In this document: positions 1 to 8,075 of the stretch, piece by piece | Numbering within the stretch: the stretch's first letter is position 1 | How the letters are laid out: every line of letters begins with the position of its first letter | From: Glycocaulis sp050485565 | GTDB taxonomy: Bacteria; Pseudomonadota; Alphaproteobacteria; Caulobacterales; Maricaulaceae | Direction of reading: 5' to 3' | Length of the DNA: 64,000 nucleotides | Assembly: GCF_050485565.1 (NCBI RefSeq) | Contig: NZ_JBJHBQ010000002.1 | Location: 186,001 to 250,000 of the forward strand | Translations under genes and position numbers: made by a program | The notes under the pieces: generated by a model | Database searches by the model: none | What the model was told of the DNA's origin: nothing | Seen by the model: the letters and a program-made list of their open reading frames with translations, nothing else

Positions 1-520
1 TTTTGGTCAGGCCAATCACGCCATGCTTGGCCGCGACATAGGCCGACTTGTAGGGCGAGGCGACAAGCCCGTGCGCGGAGGCGATGTTCACGATGCGCCC
101 GCGCCCGGCTTTGCGCATGACCGGAACGGCATGGCGGATGGTGTGGAAGCAGGAGGTGAGGTTGATCGAGACAATCGCGTCCCACTTCTCCGGCGCGAGC
201 TCCTCAACCGGGGCAACCTGCTGAATGCCGGCATTATTGATGAGGATATCGAGCCGGCCGAAAGCTTTCACCGTATCCGCGATCAGGCTCTCGATCTCGC
301 CGGCGTCCAGCATGTTTGCGCCGTTATAGGCCGCTTTCACGCCGAACTCGGTCTCGATGGACTTGCGTGTCTTCTCGATCTCTCCCTCATCGCCCAGACC
401 ATTGAGCATGACGTTCGCGCCATTGGCCGCGAGCGCGCGCGCCAGCGCCAGACCGATGCCGGAGGTCGAGCCGGTAATCACTGCGGCCTGTCCGCTCAAG
501 TCGGTCCTCAGACCACCCAT
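1..520 (-). CDS. bdhA: 3-hydroxybutyrate dehydrogenase (SDR family), N-terminal 173 residues; 3' end off the window
   Basis: Oxidises D-3-hydroxybutyrate to acetoacetate with NAD+, linking polyhydroxybutyrate or ketone-body use to central metabolism in the cytosol. Seen in the translation: Rossmann motif TGSTSGIG at residues 16-23, NNAG at 95-98, catalytic Ser148, and YVAAK giving Tyr161 and Lys165. The stretch around the catalytic Tyr (SAHGLVASPYKSAYVAAKHG) is characteristic of bacterial BdhA rather than FabG. I chose the ATG at 520 because AAGGAG lies 6 bases upstream; an in-frame ATG at 538 has no such site. About 85-90 C-terminal residues are missing. The exact substrate is a family-based call. 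Confidence 0.85.
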   Translation of the reverse strand, partial: MGGLRTDLSGQAAVITGSTSGIGLALARALAANGANVMLNGLGDEGEIEKTRKSIETEFGVKAAYNGANMLDAGEIESLIADTVKAFGRLDILINNAGIQQVAPVEELAPEKWDAIVSINLTSCFHTIRHAVPVMRKAGRGRIVNIASAHGLVASPYKSAYVAAKHGVIGLTK

Positions 521-612
521 GCCTGTCTCCTTGGCCATGCGGCCCTGTGTCGGGGATTGTTGCGGTGCAGAAGACGGTTTGCGCCGGTTTTGTCAAGGCT
601 GCGCCGTAGCGC

Positions 613-1395
613 CTAGCCTTTCTTCAAGGGCGGCTGCGGGCGCGTGAACAGGAGCCGGTCCGGCTTTGACCCGGCCTTGTCGAGCTTGTAACCGTCCACA
701 TTGAAGCGGGTCAGCGCTGCCGGGTCTTCCACCCGGTTTTCGATGATCCAGCGGGCCATTAGGCCGCGTGCCTTCTTGGCATAGACCATCAGGGCGCGCA
801 GCTGGCCGTCCTTCTCTTCCTTGAAGTCGACCGTGATGACGCGCGCCTTCATTTTCGTCAGGCGTGCGGCCTTCGCATATTCGTTCGACGCCAGATTGAC
901 GATGACCGGATGAGCGTGACCTTCCAGCGTGCGGGTGAGTTCTTGCGCGATATCGTCGCCCCAGAAATCGTAAAGGTTCGCGCCTTTCTTCGTTTTCAGG
1001 CGCGTGCCCATTTCGAGGCGGTAGGGCTGGATGGCGTCCAGCGGACGCAGGGCGCCATAGAGCCCGGAGAGAATCCGCAAATGGTCCTGCGCCCATTGCA
1101 GATCGTCCTTGGACAGGCTGCCCGCATCCAGCCCGCGATAAACCTCGCCCGCGAAGGCGAGCGCGGCGGCTTTGCCATCCTGGCTTTCGGGATCGAACGC
1201 CTTGAAGCGCTCCACATTCAGCGCGGCCAGATCATCGGAAATGTGCATGAGCTGGCGCAGCTGGGTACGCGACAGCTTCGATGTGGTCTTTGACAGCTCT
1301 GCCGTGCGGGTCAGAAGCGCGGGCTGGCTGGTCTCCAGCTCCGGGCGGGCCGGTTCGAAATCGAGCTGCTTGGCCGGGGAGAGAAGGATCAGCAT
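613..1395 (-). CDS. yaaA: YaaA-family (DUF328) peroxide stress protein
   Basis: This 260-residue protein matches the YaaA/UPF0246 family along its whole length, from the N-terminal MLILLSPAKQLDF through the internal LYGALRPLDAI and YRLEMGT motifs to the conserved VDFKEEKDG and ARWIIENR stretches. In E. coli YaaA lowers free iron during peroxide stress and binds DNA; the biochemical activity is still poorly defined. Length is normal. The in-frame upstream extension to 1473 lacks family similarity, so the start is placed at 1395. It reads in the same direction as bdhA with a 92-base gap and may form its own transcription unit. Confidence 0.88.
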   Translation of the reverse strand: MLILLSPAKQLDFEPARPELETSQPALLTRTAELSKTTSKLSRTQLRQLMHISDDLAALNVERFKAFDPESQDGKAAALAFAGEVYRGLDAGSLSKDDLQWAQDHLRILSGLYGALRPLDAIQPYRLEMGTRLKTKKGANLYDFWGDDIAQELTRTLEGHAHPVIVNLASNEYAKAARLTKMKARVITVDFKEEKDGQLRALMVYAKKARGLMARWIIENRVEDPAALTRFNVDGYKLDKAGSKPDRLLFTRPQPPLKKG

Positions 1396-1486
1396 GAAGT
1401 TTTGGTCTCGCCTGCAATTTCCAGTGATTGTGTCTATCGAAATAGGGGCGTTCCCCGAAATTGCCAATGGCACGGGCCGTCCAGAT

Positions 1487-2896
1487 TCACTCCAGCCCGG
1501 TGAGTATGCGCGGGTTCATGATGTTGTTGGGGTCCAGCGCCGCCTTGATGGTCCGCATCAGCTCCACCTCTACGGGCTTTCGCGCTTTCAGCTCGGCCTG
1601 TTTGAGAATGCCGATGCCGTGCTCTGCCGAGATCGAGCCGTGATGCTTGTCCACAAGGTCGTAGATCAGCCGGGTGGCGGGCGCAGCGTGTGCGATAAAA
1701 TCCTCTCCGGCCCCGGCCTCGCGGGCGGCGAGATTGAAATGCACATTGCCATCGCCGACATGGCCGAACGCGATCACGCGCGAGCCTTCAACCAGCCCTT
1801 CGGCCTGCTGGGTTGCTTCGCGCATGAATGCTGCCATACGCGACACCGGCACGGACACATCGTGCTTGGCGGCCTTGCCATGCGCGCGTTCGCCTTCCGG
1901 CACGTTTTCACGCAACGCCCAGAACTGTGCGGCCTGCGCGTCCGATTGTGCCAGTGCGGCGTCAGACACCAGCCCGGCCTCGAACGCGCTCTCCAGCGCG
2001 GTTTCCATCAGAATGGCGGCGCGCTCCTCCTCTGCGCTCGACAGCTCGATCAGCACCATCCAGTCCGGGGAGCCTTCAAGGGGCGAGCGGGCGCCGGGCA
2101 CGTGCTGGCAGACCAGCTCCATGGCGAAGCCGGAAATCAGCTCGAACGCGCTGACCGCACCGCCCGTGCGGTCTTTGAGATGGCCCAGCAGGTTCACCGC
2201 GTCTTCCGGGCTGCTGACCGCCGCGATGGCGACGCTCACTGATGCCGGGCGCGGGAAGAGCTTCAGCGTGGCGGCCGTGACGAGACCGAGCGTGCCTTCC
2301 GCGCCGATGAAAAGCTGTTTGAGATCATAGCCGGTATTGTCCTTGCGCAGGCCTGACAGCCCGCTCAGCACGCGCCCGTCTGGCAGCACCGCTTCCAGCC
2401 CCAGCACCAGCTCGCGCATCATGCCATAGCGCAGCACCTGCACGCCGCCCGCATTGGTGGAGATCAGGCCGCCAATCATGGCAGAGCCTTGAGCGCCGAG
2501 GCTCAAGGGGAAGAGTTTGCCCGCATCCCGGGCGGCGTCCTGCACGGTTTGCAGCACCGCGCCAGCCTCCACGGTCATGGACTCGTTGGCGGTGTCGATC
2601 TCGCGGATGGCATTCATCCGCTTCATCGAGATGACAACTTCATTGGCGGGGGTGGAAGCACCCACCAGCCCGGTAATGCCGCCCTGGGGCATCACGGCGA
2701 TGCGCGCCTCATTGCAGGCGGCCAGCATGCGCGCGGCCTCGGCGGTCGATGCCGGTTTGAGGACTAGCGGCGTGCCGCCCGCATAGCGTCCGCGCCAGTC
2801 GCGCGCATGGCTTTCCAGCTCGGCTGGATCACTTGACCACGATTTGGGGTCCAGCGATGCGGTCAGTGATGCGAGGGCAGGCGGCAGACCGCTCAT
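1487..2896 (-). CDS. FAD-linked oxidase, D-2-hydroxyglutarate/D-lactate dehydrogenase type
   Basis: A 469-residue flavoprotein of the PCMH/VAO fold. The N-terminal half carries the FAD-binding motifs (MPQGGITGLVG near residue 70, then GAQGSAMIGG and TNAGG), and a central GAEGTLGLVT follows. The C-terminal cap has the GHVGDGNVHFN metal-binding motif and SAEHGIG, both hallmarks of D-2-hydroxyglutarate and D-lactate dehydrogenases. It should oxidise a D-2-hydroxyacid and pass electrons to an acceptor such as an electron-transfer flavoprotein or quinone. Overall resemblance favours the D-2-hydroxyglutarate dehydrogenase subgroup, but the substrate cannot be fixed from sequence. The neighbouring 2906-3286 gene ends 9 bases upstream, suggesting cotranscription. 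Confidence 0.85.
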   Translation of the reverse strand: MSGLPPALASLTASLDPKSWSSDPAELESHARDWRGRYAGGTPLVLKPASTAEAARMLAACNEARIAVMPQGGITGLVGASTPANEVVISMKRMNAIREIDTANESMTVEAGAVLQTVQDAARDAGKLFPLSLGAQGSAMIGGLISTNAGGVQVLRYGMMRELVLGLEAVLPDGRVLSGLSGLRKDNTGYDLKQLFIGAEGTLGLVTAATLKLFPRPASVSVAIAAVSSPEDAVNLLGHLKDRTGGAVSAFELISGFAMELVCQHVPGARSPLEGSPDWMVLIELSSAEEERAAILMETALESAFEAGLVSDAALAQSDAQAAQFWALRENVPEGERAHGKAAKHDVSVPVSRMAAFMREATQQAEGLVEGSRVIAFGHVGDGNVHFNLAAREAGAGEDFIAHAAPATRLIYDLVDKHHGSISAEHGIGILKQAELKARKPVEVELMRTIKAALDPNNIMNPRILTGLE

Positions 2897-2905
2897 GGCA
2901 GGAAA

Positions 2906-3286
2906 CTAGTCCTCAATTTCGATGGGCAGGCGTGTCATCACGGCGGTCAGCTTCAGGCCGGGTGCGCGATCCATGCGGCCCTCCAGCAGGTAAAGCGCGC
3001 CATCGATCCTGCCATCAAAGACGACCCTGAAACGGCTCACATCCCCGACCACTGAAATGGTCTCTGGCCGGTGGCGCACAAACAGCATGCGGGCAACCGG
3101 GCCGTCCGGGCCATCTTCCAGATAGCCGTCATAATAATAGCCACTATCGCCGCCCGTCGCGCGGCCATTACGGACGGTGACGACCCCGCCGGACTGATCC
3201 AGCGGGCTGCGGAAGCGCACGACATAGACACCATCAGGTATCCATTGTGAGCGCGGGAAGTGTGATTTTGCTGCCTGAGTGTCCAT
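2906..3286 (-). CDS. GrlR-like small protein
   Basis: A 126-residue soluble protein without signal peptide or membrane segment. The core DGVYVVRFRSPL ... GGVVTVRNGRATGGDSGYYYDGYL resembles the beta-barrel GrlR domain, named for a negative regulator of type III secretion but found widely in environmental proteobacteria, where its role is unknown. I place the start at 3286, 16 bases after the tsaC stop; a longer reading to 3343 would overlap tsaC and adds sequence unlike the family. It lies between tsaC and the FAD oxidase in one tight minus-strand run. Nothing here indicates a secretion system, so a link to secretion control should not be assumed. Confidence 0.6.
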   Translation of the reverse strand: MDTQAAKSHFPRSQWIPDGVYVVRFRSPLDQSGGVVTVRNGRATGGDSGYYYDGYLEDGPDGPVARMLFVRHRPETISVVGDVSRFRVVFDGRIDGALYLLEGRMDRAPGLKLTAVMTRLPIEIED

Positions 3287-3302
3287 GTGGGTTCTGTTTG
3301 CC

Positions 3303-4277
3303 TCAGCTGTCCTTCGGGGCGGCCGCACGGGCAAGCCGGTCATTGATGGCCTCGCCCAACCCTTCTGGCGGGATCGGGGCCACTGCTATGGGTTTGCCCA
3401 GTGCATCAGCTTTTCGCAAGTGCGCAAAGAGCCGTGCTGCCGCTTCTACCAGATTGCCTGTGGGGGAGAGGTCCAGCACGCCATGCGCGCCCGTGCCGCG
3501 CCACTTGCCAAACGCCAGATAGGTCTCGTGCGGATCGGGCGCGGTAACATTCAGGCGCAAGGGGCAGTCCGGCGCGTAATGGCTCTTGAGCATGCCGGGC
3601 GCGGTAATGGCGGCTTGGGCGTCTGCCCGCTGCAGGGCTTTCCCCGTGAGTGCTTCGATGCGTTCAGCCTCCAGCGCGCCGGCCCGCAACATCACAAGCC
3701 CGTCCGGCGTATCGGCCAGTATCGTGCTTTCCAGTCCCATACGGCATGGCCCGCCATCGAGTATAAGATTGACGCGGCTGCCCAGGCTGTCCGCCACGTG
3801 CTGCGCCGTTGTCGGGCTGACACTGCCCGAACGATTCGCGCTTGGCGCGGCCAGTGGACGGTTCAGGCGCGATACCAGTCCTGTCATGGCGGGCGAATCC
3901 GGCCAGCGCACGGCCAGCGTATCAAGGCCCGCCCGCGCCAGATCGCACACCGGACTGTCATCGCGGTGACGGCCCACCAGTGTCAGCGGGCCGGGCCAGA
4001 CCGCTTTGGCCAACGCAATCGCCACAGGTGACAGTTCAACCAGTGACAGGGCGCGCTCAACGCTGTCCACATGGGCGATCAGCGGGTTGAAGCGTGGACG
4101 GCCCTTGGCTGCGTAGAGCGCAGCAATGGCCTGCGGGTTCGTGGCGTCGGCGGCCAGCCCGTAAACGGTCTCGGTCGGCACCGCCACAAGTGCACCTTCA
4201 CCGAGGATCGCTGTGGCGCGGTCCAGGTTCACGTCATCGTGTGATGGCAGAATGGGTGAGGGGGCTATATCGCTCAT
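3303..4277 (-). CDS. tsaC: L-threonylcarbamoyladenylate synthase (Sua5/YwlC/TsaC type)
   Basis: Makes threonylcarbamoyl-AMP from threonine, bicarbonate and ATP, the first step of t6A37 modification of tRNAs that read ANN codons. The 324-residue protein has the YrdC domain in the first ~200 residues (VAVPTETVYGLAADA, then KGRPRFNPLI and the later PSANRSGSVSPT), followed by a linker and a smaller C-terminal Sua5 domain ending near IAVAPIPPEGLGEAINDRL. The length therefore points to the Sua5 form rather than short TsaC. The start at 4277 removes 16 upstream residues that do not resemble the family. It leads a minus-strand run with the GrlR-like gene and the FAD oxidase. Confidence 0.9.
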   Translation of the reverse strand: MSDIAPSPILPSHDDVNLDRATAILGEGALVAVPTETVYGLAADATNPQAIAALYAAKGRPRFNPLIAHVDSVERALSLVELSPVAIALAKAVWPGPLTLVGRHRDDSPVCDLARAGLDTLAVRWPDSPAMTGLVSRLNRPLAAPSANRSGSVSPTTAQHVADSLGSRVNLILDGGPCRMGLESTILADTPDGLVMLRAGALEAERIEALTGKALQRADAQAAITAPGMLKSHYAPDCPLRLNVTAPDPHETYLAFGKWRGTGAHGVLDLSPTGNLVEAAARLFAHLRKADALGKPIAVAPIPPEGLGEAINDRLARAAAPKDS

Positions 4278-4436
4278 CGCGCAAGGCTTGGCGTGTGCGC
4301 CGGACAAAGGCAAGGGGCGGGGCATGCAAACTGCGGCAAAGCGTCCCTGAAAACCATTTTGCCTGTATCACACCCTCGTCACACTGGCCTGCTAGGCCCA
4401 TATCGCATCCCAAGAAGAAACTCCCCGGAGCCTGCC

Positions 4437-6455
4437 ATGACTGATCTTGCCACACGACTCGATCCCGATTTCGAGCCGGAAGCCAATGAGTCCGCAAATC
4501 GCCCGTTTGCTGATGTGGTGGAAGCGCGGCTTTCCAGACGGGCGATTTTGCGCGGTGGTCTGAGCGTGACGGTCGCGGGCATGTTTGCCGCTCCGCTGGC
4601 AGCGTGCGGGGCGAATGAGGCCGAAGCGGCCTCTGCAGGCCCGACGCTCGGCTTTAACCCGGTGCCGGTGGATGCGACGGACCGCTTCGTCGTGCCTGAA
4701 GGGTATGAGGCGAAAGTCATCTATCGCTGGGGCGACGCGATCAGCGGCCATATGCCCGCCTTCGGGCTGGACAATACCGGCGAGGATCAGGCTCATCAGG
4801 CCGGCATGCACCATGACGGCATGCACTTCTTCCCGATCGAGGGCAATGATCCGTGGGAGGGGAGCTCCACGGACGGGCTGCTGGTCGTCAATCACGAATA
4901 TATCGAGCCGCGCTTCCTGCATTATGGCTCGGCGCAGGGTAGCGAGCTGCACACCTGGGCGACGCCCAATCACGCCGGACCGCGCGACGCCGACCATGTG
5001 CTCAAAGAGCTGAACGCGCATGGCGTCTCGGTCGTGCGCATGCGTGATGACGGCCATGGCAACTGGCAGATCGTTCCCGATCCGCGCAATCGGCGTATCA
5101 CCGGGCTGACCCGCATGGAAATTGCCGGTCCGGCTCGCGGTCATGCCAAGATGACGACGCTCTACAGCCCGGAAGGTACCCATACGCGCGGCACGCTGTC
5201 CAACTGTGCGCACGGCGTGACGCCGTGGAACACCTATATGGCGGCGGAAGAGAACTGGTCGGGCTATTTCGTCAATCTGGACGGCGAGTTGCCGCGTGAG
5301 CATGCCCGCTATGGCGTGCGCACCGATGTCGGCCGTCACAACTGGCACCTGGCCGATGATGGCGCGGACGGGTTTGTACGCTTTGACGCCTCCACCAAGG
5401 CTGACGCGCCCTCAGGCGATTACCGCAACGAGCCCAACATGTTTGGCTGGATGACGGAGATCGACCCGTTTGATCCGGACTCCACGCCGGTGAAACGCAC
5501 CACGCTTGGCCGCTTTGCCCATGAAGGCGTCGTTTTCGCCCCTGCCGAGGCGGGCCAGCCCGTGGTCTGCTATTCGGGCGATGATGCGCGCTTTGAATAT
5601 ATCTACAAGTTTGTTTCCGAAGGGCTTTACCAGCCCGGCGTCACGCGCGGCGAAATTCTCGATACCGGCACGCTCTATGTCGCCAAGTTCAATGATGATG
5701 GCACGGGTGAGTGGCTGCCGCTGGTCTTTGGCCAGAACGGCCTCGATGCCAGCAATGGTTTTGCCGATCAGGGCGATGTGCTTATCAACACACGCACCGC
5801 CGCCGACATTGTGGGCGCGACCCCGATGGACCGGCCCGAATGGGGCACGGTCGATTTCGACACCCGCGCGGTCTATTTCACGCTGACGAACAACACGCAG
5901 CGCAGCGAAGACCAGACCGATGGCGTCAATCCGCGCGGGCCGAACTCCTTTGGCCAGATCGTGCGCTGGCACGAGGATGGCGATCAGACCGCCACGCGTT
6001 TCAACTGGGATCTGTTCGTGGTGGCCGGCCCCGAAGGCGATAGCCGCGACATGAACGGCAATGCGCTGGACGACACCAACATCTTCTCCAGCCCGGACGG
6101 GCTGTGGATGGATGCTGATCGCCGCCTTTGGATCCAGACCGATATCTCCGAAGGCGTGATGTATCAGGGCAATCACACCCCGTTCGGCAATAACGCCATG
6201 CTGGCGGCCAATCCGGAGACCGGCGAGATCAGGCGCTTCCTGACCGGTCCGGTGGGCCAGGAAATTACCGGCGTGGTGACCACGCCAGACCAGCGCACCA
6301 TCTTTGTGAATGTCCAGCACCCCGGCGCGACAACCTCGCCGGAGGACTTCGCCAGCGGCAATTTTGATAGTCACTGGCCGGATGGCGGTGACGCGCTGCC
6401 GCGCTCGGCCACGGTGGCGATTCGGCGCCTTGATGGCGGGATTATCGGGGCGTAG
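4437..6455 (+). CDS. PhoX-family (DUF839) phosphatase, Tat-exported
   Basis: A 672-residue exported protein. Residues 33-41 contain the twin-arginine motif SRRAILRGG followed by a hydrophobic stretch ending in LAAC (Cys58), so it may be a Tat-dependent lipoprotein or be cleaved nearby. The mature part resembles PhoX/DUF839 alkaline phosphatases: GEDQAHQAGMHHDGM, LLVVNHEYIEPR, CAHGVTPWNTYMAAEENW, and the C-terminal SPDGLWMDADRRLWIQTD. PhoX enzymes use calcium and iron to release phosphate from organic esters outside the cytoplasm, which suits phosphate-poor water. The start has GGAG 7 bases upstream. Upstream, 4326-4436 is non-coding; I did not recognise a clear Pho box there. Confidence 0.85.
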   Translation: MTDLATRLDPDFEPEANESANRPFADVVEARLSRRAILRGGLSVTVAGMFAAPLAACGANEAEAASAGPTLGFNPVPVDATDRFVVPEGYEAKVIYRWGDAISGHMPAFGLDNTGEDQAHQAGMHHDGMHFFPIEGNDPWEGSSTDGLLVVNHEYIEPRFLHYGSAQGSELHTWATPNHAGPRDADHVLKELNAHGVSVVRMRDDGHGNWQIVPDPRNRRITGLTRMEIAGPARGHAKMTTLYSPEGTHTRGTLSNCAHGVTPWNTYMAAEENWSGYFVNLDGELPREHARYGVRTDVGRHNWHLADDGADGFVRFDASTKADAPSGDYRNEPNMFGWMTEIDPFDPDSTPVKRTTLGRFAHEGVVFAPAEAGQPVVCYSGDDARFEYIYKFVSEGLYQPGVTRGEILDTGTLYVAKFNDDGTGEWLPLVFGQNGLDASNGFADQGDVLINTRTAADIVGATPMDRPEWGTVDFDTRAVYFTLTNNTQRSEDQTDGVNPRGPNSFGQIVRWHEDGDQTATRFNWDLFVVAGPEGDSRDMNGNALDDTNIFSSPDGLWMDADRRLWIQTDISEGVMYQGNHTPFGNNAMLAANPETGEIRRFLTGPVGQEITGVVTTPDQRTIFVNVQHPGATTSPEDFASGNFDSHWPDGGDALPRSATVAIRRLDGGIIGA

Positions 6456-6460
6456 GGGCT

Positions 6461-7285
6461 TTACCCCCGCACCCCGTCCAGAAAGCGCGCCACTTCAGCC
6501 AGTACGCCGGGGTCGCGCAAGACGCCGCGATGGCCAAGGCCGGGCCTGATGTCCAGCCTGGCACCCGGCCAGTGCTTTGAGGCTTTTTCGCCCGCACTCG
6601 CAGGGACGATCGCATCCCTGTCACCGTAGACGAAAAGCGCGCGGGCGGTCATGGCCGGTGCGTCGCGGGCTATGTCAAAGCGGGAAATGGGCGTTTTCAG
6701 CCGCGCCTCTACCCCGTCCTGCATCAGCCTGATGGCCCGGCCCGACAGCCCCATTGATCCGGCCTGAAACGCGATATTGTCGCTGAGCGAGCAGGGGGAT
6801 GCCAGCGCCACGAAGGCTTGCGGGGCAAGCTCTCCCTCGCTCATCGCGATCACCGAGGCGGCAGCGCCCATGGAGTGGGCAACGACGGCGAAGGGCTGGC
6901 CGAGCGTGGCGGCCGCCGCACCAATCCCTTCGGCAAAGAGCGGCAGGGTGGCAATCTCGCCCTCCGAAGCGCCATGAGCTGGCCCGTCAAGCAGCACCAC
7001 GCGAAAGCCGCTGGCCAGCAGGTGCTCTGCCTGGCTGGTGAGATCGGCTGCGTCGGCCTCCCAGCCGTGCTGGAAGAAGACGGCCGGGCCGGTGCCGCCG
7101 GTATAGATGCGCTGGCGGCCCAGCGGACCCTCGATCCAGCCGGTTTCCAGCGTTGCCAGAAACTCCCGGCCCGTATCGGTCTGCTGGCGCGCACGCGGGC
7201 GCACGAAACGGCTGGCCACCACATTGCGAAAGCGGCGCGGCGCGATAACGGCCATCGTGTTGGCCACGGCAATCGATACTTTCAT
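6461..7285 (-). CDS. alpha/beta hydrolase
   Basis: A 274-residue alpha/beta hydrolase of unknown substrate. Visible elements are the oxyanion-hole region HGWEADAADL (residues 73-82), the nucleophile elbow AHSMG with Ser138, a putative catalytic acid in YGDRDAIVP (Asp222 or Asp224), and His252 in GLGHRGVL. The N-terminal ~30 residues look helical and basic rather than like a secretion signal. The gene starts 7 bases after the stop of the tetR-family gene and ends 5 bases from the convergent phoX stop. The regulator-hydrolase pairing suggests that the TetR protein controls this enzyme. An alternative start at 7312 would overlap the regulator gene. Confidence 0.8.
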   Translation of the reverse strand: MKVSIAVANTMAVIAPRRFRNVVASRFVRPRARQQTDTGREFLATLETGWIEGPLGRQRIYTGGTGPAVFFQHGWEADAADLTSQAEHLLASGFRVVLLDGPAHGASEGEIATLPLFAEGIGAAAATLGQPFAVVAHSMGAAASVIAMSEGELAPQAFVALASPCSLSDNIAFQAGSMGLSGRAIRLMQDGVEARLKTPISRFDIARDAPAMTARALFVYGDRDAIVPASAGEKASKHWPGARLDIRPGLGHRGVLRDPGVLAEVARFLDGVRG

Positions 7286-7292
7286 GGCCGGA

Positions 7293-7880
7293 TCACGCCC
7301 GTGCGCTGTCAATTAGGGCGGTGAAGCTGGCGCGGGTCAGCCGTCCGGCCTCGTCGCGCCCCTGAACCACGGACCAGGACTGGCACCCAACGCCGATGGC
7401 CTCGAACTGGAAGGCGAAGCGCTTGGCGTCGGTAGCGGCGGCAAACCCGCCCTCGTGGATGGCCAGCTTGGCGAGGCGCTCCACCCAGTCTGTCCAGCCG
7501 CGCCGGGCCTGCCGGGCCTGCTCTGCGGCCTTTGGCGTCAGGGCTGGGGCTTCGAAAGCAGCCTGCAGGATCGGGCAGGGACGCGTTGGGTCGCGCAATA
7601 GCCAGTCTGTCCAGTTCGCGCCCAGCATTTCGATACGCGCGAGTGTCCCGCTCTGCTGGCGGGCAGGCTCAACCACCTGCTGGCGGAATTGCTCGATGGC
7701 CGCCTCGATTACCGATACCTGCAAGGCTTCCTGGCCGCCGAAATGGGCAAACAGCCCGCTTTTCGACATGGAACACGCCTTGGCTAGATGGCCGATGGAC
7801 AAGGTGGCAAGCCCGCCTGCGGACATCTCCTCCAGCGCGGTTTCGACGATACGGGTCCGGGTGGATTTTTCGTGTGGCAT
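7293..7880 (-). CDS. TetR/AcrR-family transcriptional regulator
   Basis: A 195-residue repressor-type protein. The N-terminal helix-turn-helix spans about residues 8-50, with TRTRIVETALEEM leading in and CSMSKSGLFAHFGGQEAL as the recognition part typical of TetR proteins. The C-terminal ligand domain contains a WTDWLLRD segment common in a large subgroup of uncharacterised TetR regulators. The ligand is unknown. A perfect 10-bp palindrome lies 13-22 bases upstream of the start codon and is probably its own operator. The gene is followed after 7 bases by the alpha/beta hydrolase, which is its likely partner in an operon. Confidence 0.88.
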   Translation of the reverse strand: MPHEKSTRTRIVETALEEMSAGGLATLSIGHLAKACSMSKSGLFAHFGGQEALQVSVIEAAIEQFRQQVVEPARQQSGTLARIEMLGANWTDWLLRDPTRPCPILQAAFEAPALTPKAAEQARQARRGWTDWVERLAKLAIHEGGFAAATDAKRFAFQFEAIGVGCQSWSVVQGRDEAGRLTRASFTALIDSARA

Positions 7881-7892
7881 GCCGCTTATGTG

Positions 7893-7902
7893 CGAACGTT
7901 CG
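7893..7902. promoter_or_regulatory. palindromic operator candidate upstream of the TetR gene
   Basis: The sequence CGAACGTTCG is a perfect palindrome and is extended by a further CGTTCG half-repeat on the right. It sits 13-22 bases before the tetR-family start codon, in AT-richer sequence where a promoter would be expected. TetR proteins normally bind such sites as dimers to repress their own operon. Binding is inferred from position and symmetry only. Confidence 0.6.
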
Positions 7903-7932
7903 TTCGTATTGTCAAGCGGGCTGTCTCTGGTG

Positions 7933-8047
7933 TCTCCCCCCGTTCACGGGGGGAGTGCCGCGATGCGGCGAGGGGGGGGTAATTCAAAAAAGCTCCCCCC
8001 TCCGTCTCGCTGACGCTCGACACCTCCCCCGTAAACGGGGGAGGACA
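7933..8047. repeat. palindromic extragenic repeat, copy 1 (CCCCCGTaaACGGGGG family)
   Basis: A 115-bp non-coding element built from several hairpins. It opens with CCCCCCGT-TC-ACGGGGGG (7936-7953), has a small stem GCCGC-gat-GCGGC (7957-7969), and ends with CCTCCCCCGT-aa-ACGGGGGAGG (8023-8044). The same element occurs in opposite orientation at 61853-61962. It fills most of the gap between the tetR-family gene and the end of the NrtR-type gene. Confidence 0.85.
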
Positions 8048-8075
8048 GCTGTGCTCAACCCGATTTGCCTGCGAT

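Noticed and set aside
7933..8047. CRISPR or insertion sequence made from the G/C-rich repeats
   Set aside because: No regular spacers, no transposase gene, and only two copies in the window; the structure is palindromic.
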